The notes beneath the pieces were generated by a model. It did no database searches. It was not told the origin of the DNA and saw nothing but the letters and a program-made list of their open reading frames with translations. Below, in pieces: positions 54,381 to 62,274 of a stretch of 64,000 nt of DNA. The translations under genes and the position numbers were made by a program. The DNA comes from Streptomyces sp. NBC_00162 (lineage in GTDB: Bacteria > Actinomycetota > Actinomycetes > Streptomycetales > Streptomycetaceae): assembly GCF_024611995.1 (NCBI RefSeq), contig NZ_CP102509.1, forward strand, positions 8,494,001-8,558,000, read 5' to 3'. Position 1 is the first letter of the stretch; each line of letters starts with the position of its first letter.

Positions 54381-55106
54381 CGCACGGTGCTCCCGTACCA
54401 GTGGCGCCACATCCGGGGCGAGGCCAGGCGCAGGCGGGCGGTGAGGGGGTTCTGCCACCACAGCATCCGCGCCGTGGACCACTGGTCGTAGCGGCGGGTG
54501 GAGGGGCGGACACGGAGGTCGTCCAGGACGGTGACGGGGCGGCCGGTCTTGTGGCCGTGGGCGGTGAGCCGGGCGAAGAACTCGACGTCCTCGCTCATCA
54601 GTAACTCCGCCCTGTATCCGCCGACTGCCTTGAACGCATCGGAGGTCGCGAACTGGGCGACGCCCTGTGCTCCACCACGTCGGATGCGGTAGTGGTCCCA
54701 GTAGGCGCACAGCAGACGGGCGCCGAGGCGAGCGGGGGTGTAGAGCGGGGGATCGCCCCGCCGGCGGCGCCCGCGTCAACGGCGGCGGTGGCGGCGGTGA
54801 GTGCGTCGAGGGGGAGGGCCACGTCGGCATCGGTGAAGAAGAGCAGGCTGCCGGTGGCGGCCGAGGCGCCGGTGTTGCGGACGGCTCCGATGCTGCGGAC
54901 GGTCTCGGTGACGACGCGGGCGCCGAGCTGGCTGGCGACGGCGGGGGTGGTGTCGGTGCTTGCGTTGTCCACCACGATCACTTCCCCGTGCCGCCGGTGG
55001 CGGCCTGCCAGTGGTCGAGGGCTGCGAAGACGGTGGGGAGGTAGCGGGGAAGGTAGGCGACTTCGTTGTGGGCGGGGATCACCACCGACACGAACGATGT
55101 GGTCAT
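54377..55106 (-). CDS. GT2-family glycosyltransferase, two frameshifts
   Basis: About 243 residues read across three frames: MTTSFVSVVIPAHNEVAYLP, VIVVDNASTDTTPAVASQLG, GAVRNTGASAATGSLLFFTD with ADVALP (the DxD region), YTPARLGARLLCAYWDHYRI and MSEDVEFFARLTAHGHKTGR (the ED catalytic motif), then MWRHWYGSTVR. The slips fall near 54985 (a GGGG run) and 54752 (a CCCCC run); one added base at each gives a single frame. The ATG overlaps the stop of the APH gene. All GT-A motifs are present. Confidence 0.8.
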
Positions 55107-55981
55107 CTGGGGCTCCTCACGGTGCGCGGGGTGTGGAAGAAGCGGGGGTGCTCGTGGGCGAGTTCGGCCAGGCGGCGGGTCCAGCGGGAGCGTTCTTCGC
55201 CGGGCGGACTGGTCGCCTGGCAGCGGGCGGTGTGGAATACGCACCAGGCCGTAAGGCGGGCGTCATCCAGGGCGAGGGGGTAGGCGCCGGTGACGGCGAG
55301 GCGGCCGCGCAAGGAGACGGCGCCGGCCATCACCAGGGCCTGCGCGACGTCGGCTTCTCGTGGGCCGGGGGTGGCGTCGGTGAAGTCGATCAGGTGCCGG
55401 GTGGCCTCCGGCCCGGCGATGATGATGTTGTCGTAGTGCACGTCGCCGTGGCACCACACGAGCGGCACCGACGCCGGGGTTTCGGAGATCACTTCGAGGG
55501 CGGGCGCGATGGAGCCGGCGGTTTCGGCGTCGCGACGACGCAGGGTCGTGACGTCCTCGAAGAACGGGCGTCGGGGTGTGCGCGGGGCAACAGGGGCCCG
55601 GTGAAGGCGGCCCAGGAGGCTCCCGACATTCCGCAGGGCGCGGTCAGCGGTGACCTGCCCAGTGCGGACGGCAGCGCCAAGGGTGAGTCTCCCCAGGTCT
55701 TCGGAGATGAGGGCGGTGGCGTCGGTGCCGGTGATCCGGCCCGCGGCGAGGATGCGGGCCGTGGGCACGGCGACGGCGACGGCGCGGATGGCGGCGGCTT
55801 CGGTCACTGCGTTGCGACGGGCGATGGACGCGTAAAGCTTGACCACCACCGTGCGGCTGTCAGCGAGAGCGGCGCGGTAAACGGCCGTGCGGCGGCCGTT
55901 GGCGAGACGTTCGGCGGTCAAGGGTCGGATGGCGAGGAGGCTGGTGCAGGCCCGGACCACGACCGGGGGCAGGCCGGTCAC
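55103..55981 (-). CDS. aminoglycoside phosphotransferase-fold kinase
   Basis: An intact 292-residue protein. RTVVVKLYASIARRNAVTEA has the ATP lysine and following helix; VPLVWCHGDVHYDNIIIAGP the Brenner motif; RHLIDFTDATPGPREADVAQ the Mg-binding Asp. It resembles antibiotic- and sugar-phosphorylating kinases. Its GTG 55981 overlaps the GT8 stop and its stop overlaps the GT2 start, so it is translationally coupled on both sides. A self-resistance or biosynthetic role is equally possible. Confidence 0.85.
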   Translation of the reverse strand: MTGLPPVVVRACTSLLAIRPLTAERLANGRRTAVYRAALADSRTVVVKLYASIARRNAVTEAAAIRAVAVAVPTARILAAGRITGTDATALISEDLGRLTLGAAVRTGQVTADRALRNVGSLLGRLHRAPVAPRTPRRPFFEDVTTLRRRDAETAGSIAPALEVISETPASVPLVWCHGDVHYDNIIIAGPEATRHLIDFTDATPGPREADVAQALVMAGAVSLRGRLAVTGAYPLALDDARLTAWCVFHTARCQATSPPGEERSRWTRRLAELAHEHPRFFHTPRTVRSPR

Positions 55982-56853
55982 CGCCAAGCCCCCACGGCAC
56001 CCAGGCGGCGCATGTGCCGACTGGTCGTCCTGAGGTGGGCGCGGTAGTCGCGGACGTCTTCGGTGGGCGGACACGTGGGTGTCCAGGGCTTCTCGGGGCC
56101 GACGAAGTGGACCAGGGCGGCAGATGGGTCCGGGCGCAGGGGGCGGCGGACCACGCGGCGCACCCACTCTCCCCGTTCGAGGAACCGGCCCGTCTCGAAC
56201 TGGTTGAAGCGGGACGGGACGGGGTGGACGAGTCCGGTGCGCAGCAGCCACAGGTTCAGCGCGTCTTGGTCGTTGTGGAGTATGTGCGCCCGGTGCTGGC
56301 TCAGGGCGCGGGCCACTCCATGGCGCATGGCGGGGATGTCGGCGGTGTGGGTCCACAGCATCCCGGCGTTGTAGTACGGACGGCCGCGCCAGTCGGGCCA
56401 GCGGTCGGCGGCTCCGGGCAAGGCGGGGCTTTCGCCGACGGCCGGGTTGAACTCGTCGGCGGCGGCGCCGATCTGGCCGGGCCGGAGGACGGAGAGGGGG
56501 CTCGTGATGTCGTCGCGTACGTGTGTGTCGGCGTCCACGTAGATCAGGTAAGGACGGCGGACGAAGTCGGGGGTGAACTCGAAGCGCAGGTAGGTGGTGA
56601 TGGTGATGTAGGCGTCGTCGGCCATGAGGGACATGGAAAGCGGAGGTCGGTAGGCGAGGTCGAATGACCCGAAGCCGCATCGCTTCGCGAGGTGCGCGAG
56701 GAGGAGGGCGTGCGCGGTCGGGAGGTCCATCGTGAGGACCCGCAGGGCCGCGCTGCGGCGGGCGGCGGGGGTGAGGCTGTCGGCGAGGGAGGTGATGGCC
56801 GCGAGGCCGGGGGTGAGGTAGTGCCGGTCGATGCACAGGCCGAATGCGTACAC
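55978..56853 (-). CDS. GT8-like glycosyltransferase
   Basis: An intact 291-residue protein. MYAFGLCIDRHYLTPGLAAI opens the GT-A fold of GT8 enzymes; RRPYLIYVDADTHVRDDITS contains the DxD metal motif; GRPYYNAGMLWTHTADIPAM and ILHNDQDALNLWLL (the NDQD motif) and ALVHFVGPEKPWTPTCP (HF.G..KPW) complete the family signature. GT8 enzymes use UDP-sugars with retention. GAAGG lies about 10 nt before ATG 56853. First large gene of the sugar operon. Confidence 0.85.
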   Translation of the reverse strand: MYAFGLCIDRHYLTPGLAAITSLADSLTPAARRSAALRVLTMDLPTAHALLLAHLAKRCGFGSFDLAYRPPLSMSLMADDAYITITTYLRFEFTPDFVRRPYLIYVDADTHVRDDITSPLSVLRPGQIGAAADEFNPAVGESPALPGAADRWPDWRGRPYYNAGMLWTHTADIPAMRHGVARALSQHRAHILHNDQDALNLWLLRTGLVHPVPSRFNQFETGRFLERGEWVRRVVRRPLRPDPSAALVHFVGPEKPWTPTCPPTEDVRDYRAHLRTTSRHMRRLGAVGAWR

Positions 56854-56946
56854 GCGGGTCGCCTTCCGGGCGTGGTGCGGTGGAGTGTCGGGGCGGTGTG
56901 AGGCGTCCCGCCCGGGGTGGCGCGGGACGGGCTGGGACGGACGGCT

Positions 56947-57186
56947 CTAGAGGGTGGCGCGGTCGGCGCACCGGCAGGCCCGGGCGCCCTGGTCGGTGTG
57001 TGGCTCGATGTCAGGACGGCTGGCTGCCGGCCGCCCCGGTCCGGGTGCGGCGTGGGCGCTGGCGGTGCCGATGGCGGCGAGGAGAAGACCAACTGCGACG
57101 TGCCCGGCGGCTCAAACGGCGGTCAGGAGCGCGCCGACCCGGTCCCGGCGTAACCGGTGCTGGCCGATAGCACGGTGGCCGTTCAC
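56947..57186 (-). CDS. 80-codon frame with an internal TGA, coupled to the upstream gene
   Basis: GTG 57186 overlaps the stop of the preceding gene (GTGA). It reads VNGHRAIGQHRLRRDRVGAL with LTAV, then TGA at 57112-57114, then in the same frame AAGHVAVGLLLAAIGTASAH and AAPGPGRPAASRPD, ending TAG at 56947. The post-TGA part looks like a membrane or signal segment with a cysteine pair (ACRCAD) near the end. The length is an exact multiple of three, so no indel is needed: it is a point nonsense change, or read-through, or chance. Confidence 0.35.
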
Positions 57187-57647
57187 GGGCCGTCAGGGCC
57201 GGTCTCCGGCCGGTCGTGGCGGATGTCGGAGAGATCGCTCCAGCCGGAGGCGGCTTCTAGTACGTTGCGGCGGCGGGCGTGCTGGCTGGCGGTGCGGCGA
57301 GGAAGGGAGGGAGTGGCGACCACGAGGAAGCCGCCGCGGTCACGGACCAGGGCGCCGAGCCGGTCGAAGTCGGACGGGTCGGGGGCAATGTGGGCGGGGT
57401 CGGCGACAACGATGCCGCGGACCATGCCGCTGCCTAGGGCATCGGTTATGGCCCGCCATCCGATGCGGTCGATCACTGGCGCGTCCGGGTCCGGGTCGGA
57501 CCAGGCTCCGGCCACGGGCCACAGACGGGCCTCGGCGTAGCGGCGGGCGCAGGCTTCCGAGTCCCGGACTGTGGCGGGGTCCGGGGAGGAGCTGTAGACG
57601 GCGACGGGTACGTGCCCGATGCCGCCGCCGTGCGGGTTCGTCGGCAT
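57183..57647 (-). CDS. resolvase N-terminal-like single-domain protein
   Basis: A 154-residue protein. VPVAVYSSSPDPATVRDSEA, RRYAEARLWPVAGAWSDPDP, WRAITDALGSGMVRGIVVAD and FDRLGALVRDRGGFLVVATP follow the order of the serine-recombinase catalytic domain (VxYxR.S......Q...C..yA, then the E helix). The arginine after the first strand is replaced by Ser-Ser and no DNA-binding domain follows, so recombinase activity is doubtful. ATG 57647. It sits between the XRE regulator and the sugar operon and probably shares its transcript. Confidence 0.6.
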   Translation of the reverse strand: MPTNPHGGGIGHVPVAVYSSSPDPATVRDSEACARRYAEARLWPVAGAWSDPDPDAPVIDRIGWRAITDALGSGMVRGIVVADPAHIAPDPSDFDRLGALVRDRGGFLVVATPSLPRRTASQHARRRNVLEAASGWSDLSDIRHDRPETGPDGP

Positions 57648-57846
57648 GCTCCAAGCGTCGTGGGGCGGGGGTGACGGGCCCAGGCACGGGGCGTGGCAGC
57701 TGCCGCTATTCGTCGATGGCAGCGGTGTCATGGGGCGTGACGGTGGCCTGGCTGGGGCTGGCCGGGTACTGCTACGCCCCGTGGCAGTCAGCCAGGTGAG
57801 GGCCGGTCTGGGTGCCACGGGGCGTGCCGGTCGGAGCAGGAGGGTG

Positions 57847-59049
57847 TCAGTGCATGCCGAAGGGGACTCCGGCGGCGTGGGCGAGGCCGCGTAGCCGGGC
57901 GACGGAGACGCCGGTGAGGCGGCTGATGATGACGCCGGGGAGCATCTGGTGGCGCACCCACCCCGGCGCCATCCTGCACACGGTGTCGAGGGCGTCGGCG
58001 GCCTGTTCCCACCGGCGGCATTCGAGGTGGGTGAGGGCGACGTCGAGGCCGTAGCGGGCCCGGGTGGACAGAGGGACGGTGTCGTTCAGGCGGACGGTGT
58101 CCATGAGGCGGAGCGCACCAGAGGTGTCGCTGAGGGCGACGGCGATGCTCATGGCCTGGGTAGCGGCATACAGCGGCCCGTACGGCTGGGCGTGGTTGCC
58201 GCGGGCGTACTCGGTGCCGATCCGGGCGGCGACGGCATGGGCCTGGGACAGGTACTCGCGGGCGGTGTCGGCGTTGGCGCCGCCGCGGGAGGCGGCGACG
58301 GCTGCATTGGTGACGAGCTGCCCGTACACCGACAGCCGGTCAGGGTCGTGTTCACTCATCTTCGGCTCGATGCGGTCGGCCTGGGCGGCCGCGAGCGCGA
58401 ACCCTTGGGCGGTGCGGCCGTCGCGGAGGTTCACCCACGCCGTAGTGGCGGACAGGTGCGCGTCTCGCAGATCGTCCCCCGCCTGCACGGCGATCTGCCG
58501 ACCGTAAGTGAGGGCGGCGTAGGCAAGATCTCGGGAGCCCAGAACGTTCGCCATCATCCCGGCCGTCTGGAAGGTGTCGGCGAGGAGTCCAGCCGCCTGT
58601 TCCTTCTCGCCGTGGTCGGCATGGTCGTAGCGAGCCCGCGCCTCAGGGAGGAGCCGGGTGAGGAGCACGCCGAGTTCGGTGTACTGGCCGGACCAGTAGG
58701 CGGCGTCGGCGCGGCGGACGACCGTGCGGAGCTCGTCCACGGTGCCGGGGCTGGTGTCAGCGGGGATGCCGATGGCGGCGTCGTGGGTGGTGGCAGATAC
58801 AGCTCGCAGGGCGGCGCGTTCGTCGCGATCCATGGAGCGGCGGGGGGCTTGCTGGCCGAGGAGGACGGCGATGTCGGTGCCGACAGCATTGGCGACGGAC
58901 AGGAGCGAGGCGATGGAGGCGGTTCCGCCGCGCTCAAGCTTGCGGATCACTCCGACGGATACCCCGGCCGCTTCCGCTAAGCCCTCTTGGGTCATGCCGC
59001 CGCGGAGAGTCTTGAGTCTTTCGCTGGTGGTGTACTCCGACCACTGCAC
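57847..59049 (-). CDS. XRE-family regulator with TPR-like C-terminus
   Basis: A 400-residue regulator: TTSERLKTLRGGMTQEGLAE with AAGVSVGVIRKLERGGTASI is the helix-turn-helix; the remaining 300 residues form helical repeats such as YHADH-type pairs seen in YDHADHGEKEQAAGLLADTF and SRDLAYAALTYGRQIAVQAG. This XRE-TPR layout is common beside Streptomyces biosynthetic genes and senses a peptide or small ligand. GTG 59049 has AGGAGG 9 nt upstream; GTG 59055 would be too close. It likely controls the sugar operon downstream. Confidence 0.8.
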   Translation of the reverse strand: MQWSEYTTSERLKTLRGGMTQEGLAEAAGVSVGVIRKLERGGTASIASLLSVANAVGTDIAVLLGQQAPRRSMDRDERAALRAVSATTHDAAIGIPADTSPGTVDELRTVVRRADAAYWSGQYTELGVLLTRLLPEARARYDHADHGEKEQAAGLLADTFQTAGMMANVLGSRDLAYAALTYGRQIAVQAGDDLRDAHLSATTAWVNLRDGRTAQGFALAAAQADRIEPKMSEHDPDRLSVYGQLVTNAAVAASRGGANADTAREYLSQAHAVAARIGTEYARGNHAQPYGPLYAATQAMSIAVALSDTSGALRLMDTVRLNDTVPLSTRARYGLDVALTHLECRRWEQAADALDTVCRMAPGWVRHQMLPGVIISRLTGVSVARLRGLAHAAGVPFGMH

Positions 59050-59165
59050 GCGCACGCACCTCCTGTGAGGACTGAGACACGGACCGTATCGGGGGTGGGG
59101 TGGATGCCAACAGGGTTCGACCGGCCGGAGTTGACGGCTTCCGGCCGGTCGTCGGCTACCGGAGT

Positions 59166-59826
59166 TCAGACGGTGAGGGGAACGCTCACTCCAAGGAGGG
59201 ATTCCAGCTCCGAGACGGCAGTCTCCTCATCGGTCACCAGGACTGTGGTGATGCCGATGGCGGCGGCTGGGGGAGGTTCACCGGGTGGTCATCGGCGAAA
59301 ACGCACGCCTCACCGGGCAGGCCGAGCCGTTCAAGGGTGAGCTGGTAGATGGCCGGGTTGGGCTTGGCCATGCCGACCTGTTCGGAAATCACGTGGACGT
59401 CGAACAGGTCCCAGATCCCGGTATGTTCGTACGGGTTGTGGGGGCCATGCCGAAGCTGTTGGACAGCAGTGCGGCACGCAGGCCGGCCTCCCGTGCGGCC
59501 TGCGCGAGTGCGACCATCCGGCGCGCGGTCGGCACCCCCGACCAGGCCCGGCCCATCAGGTTCGCCGGGTCTACAGCGGGGCCGATCAACGGCGCCGTGC
59601 GGGTATTCCACTCTGCCTGTCCGATTTCCCCGACTTCGAGGGCAGTGTACAGCCGGCGCCCCTCGGGGTGATCGTTCAGTGTCGACCGCCATGCTTCTGG
59701 GTCGAGCCCCTGAGCTGCGCACCACTCCCGGTGCACAGGGCGCGGGTCGGCCGTGAGAACCCCGGCAAAGTCCAGGATGAGCCCCTGAAGGGCAGGGCGA
59801 GTTGTGCTGTCGGTGGGGTGCGGCAT
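59166..59826 (-). CDS. HAD-superfamily hydrolase, two frameshifts
   Basis: About 220 residues: LQGLILDFAGVLTADPRPVH has motif I (DFAGV, with the second Asp replaced by Ala, as in haloacid-dehalogenase relatives), AGLRAALLSNSFG motif II (SNS), then ISEQVGMAKPNPAIYQLTLE motif III (K) and CVFADDHPVNL motif IV (DD). Slips near 59448 and 59272, both in C runs, must be repaired by one base each to give PHNPYEHTGIWDLFDVH and PAAAIGITTVLVTDEETAV. Probably a phosphatase; upstream of the XRE regulator on the same strand. Confidence 0.75.
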
Positions 59827-59920
59827 GCTGTGGGCGTCCTTTCCATGATGGCCTCACTGGGACCGTACAACCCGCGTGTCTTGAGTGTGGGGTATGAGGT
59901 AGCTCTGCGGGTGGGGGGCC

Positions 59921-60178
59921 TTGGCTGATGCAGGAGCCGGGCATGCTCTGATGGCTGACTTCATTGAGGCGGGAAGATTCAGCGGTCCGGCATATCCTCC
60001 TGGCAGGGTCAGGCCGAATTCCGTGCAGAACGCACTGCTCCACCAGACTGGCGTAACCGCTGAGGTGCCCACCCTTGAGCGGCCGGAGGCCGCCGAGCGG
60101 TGGCTCCTAACAGACCTGACCTGGCTGCTGAAGCTCCTGGCTGCAGTTTTTATCGGGTCGGCGTACGGGCTGTGGTAG
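59921..60178 (+). CDS. possible small hypothetical protein
   Basis: An 85-residue frame: MADFIEAGRFSGPAYPPGRV and a hydrophobic C-terminus, LTDLTWLLKLLAAVFIGSAY. No ribosome site or family. The flanking bases from 59827 to 60406 hold no better candidate. Confidence 0.25.
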   Translation: MADAGAGHALMADFIEAGRFSGPAYPPGRVRPNSVQNALLHQTGVTAEVPTLERPEAAERWLLTDLTWLLKLLAAVFIGSAYGLW

Positions 60179-60406
60179 GCGGCGATGACTTTCCTGCTGG
60201 CTGCTGTCGACTCGACGACGAATCGGGCCGCCGGCCGGGTCTTCCCTGCCAGCCGGGTCCGCGTGACCAGTGAAAGGCCGGCCAAGGGGTGCTCTCCCGC
60301 CAGTTACGGTTCCGCGAATGGAATGAGGCGATGGGGGTTACTGGTTGGCTTCGACGATCAGGCGCAGTACGTGCCGTGCAGTGGGGGAGGTGTGAGGCGT
60401 CCGTGG

Positions 60407-60745
60407 TTACTTCGGGGTCTCGGTGGAGGTAGGGGCTTCCAGGCGGTGCAGGACTTGTCTGGGGTCGATGTCGTTGAGCCATGCGCCGAGTCCTGCCGCC
60501 ATGACAAGGGGGTCGATGCCGAGCAGTTTGCCGATGTAGTACATCTCGCGCACGGTGTATTTGATCTGGCCGTCCTGGCGCTTGCTGATCTGGCTCTTGG
60601 ACATGCCGATGTAGTTGCCCAGCTGTTCGTAGGTCAGTTCTGCGCGGAGCCTTCCATGTTCTACGGCTTCGATGAATCTGAGCTCCAGCTCGGTCACTGC
60701 CTCCAGGGCCTGCTGTTTCGCCGTCTTGTCCATAGTGGGCATCAT
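60407..60745 (-). CDS. helix-turn-helix repressor of an integrative element
   Basis: A 112-residue protein: QALEAVTELELRFIEAVEHG, RAELTYEQLGNYIGMSKSQI with SKRQDGQIKYTVREMYYIGK is an XRE-like helix-turn-helix, followed by GIDPLVMAAGLGAWLNDIDP. ATG 60745 has AGGAG about 12 nt upstream; the ATG 3 nt further in is also possible. It is divergent from a replication-type gene, the usual arrangement for a copy or transfer repressor on Streptomyces plasmids and integrative elements. Confidence 0.7.
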   Translation of the reverse strand: MMPTMDKTAKQQALEAVTELELRFIEAVEHGRLRAELTYEQLGNYIGMSKSQISKRQDGQIKYTVREMYYIGKLLGIDPLVMAAGLGAWLNDIDPRQVLHRLEAPTSTETPK

Positions 60746-60817
60746 AGCGATCGTTGCTCCTGCCGCGGGCATCAGGGTCAATCCACCGGAATCCTGGTTT
60801 CTGTTAGATGCGAAAAG

Positions 60818-60847
60818 TTGCTCTGAGGGAAACAAAACCTGTAGTCT
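60818..60847 (+). promoter_or_regulatory. possible promoter of a leaderless transcript
   Basis: TTGCTC (60818-60823) and TAGTCT (60842-60847) with an 18-nt spacer lie 7 nt before ATG 60855. There is no ribosome site between, so the mRNA may be leaderless. Confidence 0.35.
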
Positions 60848-60854
60848 TGTCAAC

Positions 60855-61784
60855 ATGATCGACCGTGAGAACGAGGATGGGTCAGGAGACATCAAACGTG
60901 GTTGGGCGCCCGCGCACTCCTGGCGCTGGTTCCTGATCCGCTCCGCCAAGCACGTCCCCAAAGCCGCCAGGGATCAGTCCCAGTGGAAGTTTTTGGGCGC
61001 GTCGTTCTTCTCGATCCTCCAGGCCGTGGGTCAGGCTGCGAACGAGGACGGCACGAATGCCTTCCTGGGGATCGACACGCTCATGGCCGTGGGGCGATGC
61101 AGCAAGGACACCGTTCAGAAGGTGCTCATCGCTGCCGAGGCCATGCAACTGATCAAGAAAACGGCGAACGCGCGCGGCGGGCGGAACCCCAAGCCCGCGA
61201 CCTACGCGTGCACATTCCCCCTCGGCGCCGAAACGGGGACTGGCAGGGGACTCGACTGGGAACGGGCCCTTCTTGTGCTGTCCAGCTCAGAGCACGACCG
61301 ACGCCTGCGTCACAAGCGGGCCAAAGCCATAGGGCGCCACGTGCCCCCGCCTGATGAGGCCGCTAGGGATCAGCAGGAAGCGTTACCTGATGCCCTCTGT
61401 GATGGAGCGATCGAGATTCAGAAAGCGTCACATGGCGAACTCACAGGGCGTCACGCGACGGATCAGAGAGCGTCAGGTGACGCCCCTACCAGGTTCCACC
61501 AAGCCTTACACCATGAGGCGGCCGATGCAGTTGACTCACCCCAGGTGAATGAAGCCGCCCCGACCGAACAGCCCGACACATGCAGGCCGATGAACACCGC
61601 CCGTGCGCAGCAGGAACACGATGCCCCGGGACTCGCGGCCGCCAACTACCAACGCCACGTCACCATCTGCGACCGATGCCCCCGCGAGATCTGGTGCCCC
61701 CAGGGCTCCCGACTGCGGAAGTACCTCACGGTTGAGCAGAATCACAAACGGGCTCACTACCTCGGAGGCGACGAAGCGCCGTAA
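60855..61784 (+). CDS. winged-helix, replication-initiator-like protein
   Basis: A 309-residue protein. WAPAHSWRWFLIRSAKHVPK and SFFSILQAVGQAANEDGTNA, then GIDTLMAVGRCSKDTVQKVL, AEAMQLIKKTANARGGRNPK form a winged helix like that of helix-turn-helix replication or plasmid proteins. The middle is low complexity; the C-terminus has a zinc-like CDRCPREIWCPQGSRLRKYL. Divergent from the HTH repressor across a 109-nt region. The call as a replication or transfer protein rests on context. Confidence 0.55.
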   Translation: MIDRENEDGSGDIKRGWAPAHSWRWFLIRSAKHVPKAARDQSQWKFLGASFFSILQAVGQAANEDGTNAFLGIDTLMAVGRCSKDTVQKVLIAAEAMQLIKKTANARGGRNPKPATYACTFPLGAETGTGRGLDWERALLVLSSSEHDRRLRHKRAKAIGRHVPPPDEAARDQQEALPDALCDGAIEIQKASHGELTGRHATDQRASGDAPTRFHQALHHEAADAVDSPQVNEAAPTEQPDTCRPMNTARAQQEHDAPGLAAANYQRHVTICDRCPREIWCPQGSRLRKYLTVEQNHKRAHYLGGDEAP

Positions 61785-61785
61785 G

Positions 61786-62206
61786 TCACACAGCCACCGG
61801 AGCATCCGAGTTCCACGGATTCCAGGCCTCCCAGCAGAGTGCGGGGTACCTTACGGCGGTGCCGGGAGATATCTCATGCCGTCGGCGACCTGCCACCGAC
61901 GCCCCGAGGTAATCGACGACGTCGCGGGTGATGTGGTTCTTCGCGGGGGACGCACCGACCGATTTCGTCGGGATCCTGGCGGAGAAGGTCAGCGAAGCCC
62001 GGTGATCAGTAGCGGGGCGTTTGCTCGGCATGGCGGATCCCTTCGAGCAGAAAGCATCCGTGGCGGTTGCGTACGAGGTCGGCGGAAGGCTCGGGCGAGT
62101 TCGCCCAGGCCCCGGTGATGCCCCTGATCTGGCAGACGTCCAGTGAGGCTTCCCAGCGGCGTCCCGTCTGTCCGAGAAGACGCCCTGGCATCGGAATCTG
62201 GTCCAA
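61786..62206 (-). CDS. hypothetical small gene(s), frame uncertain
   Basis: From ATG 62206 one frame reads MDQIPMPGRLLGQTGRRWEA, CQIRGITGAWANSPEPSADL and RHGCFLLEGIRHAEQTPRY to a stop at 62006. A second frame continues AKNHITRDVVDYLGASVAGR and RYPALCWEAWNPWNSDAPVA to 61786. Each half has reasonable coding character. They may be one gene with an indel or two small ones. Family unknown. Confidence 0.35.
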
Positions 62207-62274
62207 CTGCCCGTCACACGTGAGACGGTGATCGTGATCAGGAGCTAGACCTGACTAGGAGGTGCCGCCGCCCG

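Noticed and set aside
57112..57114. Selenocysteine reading of the internal TGA
   Set aside because: No SECIS-like hairpin was evident and the neighbouring residues do not suggest a selenoprotein.
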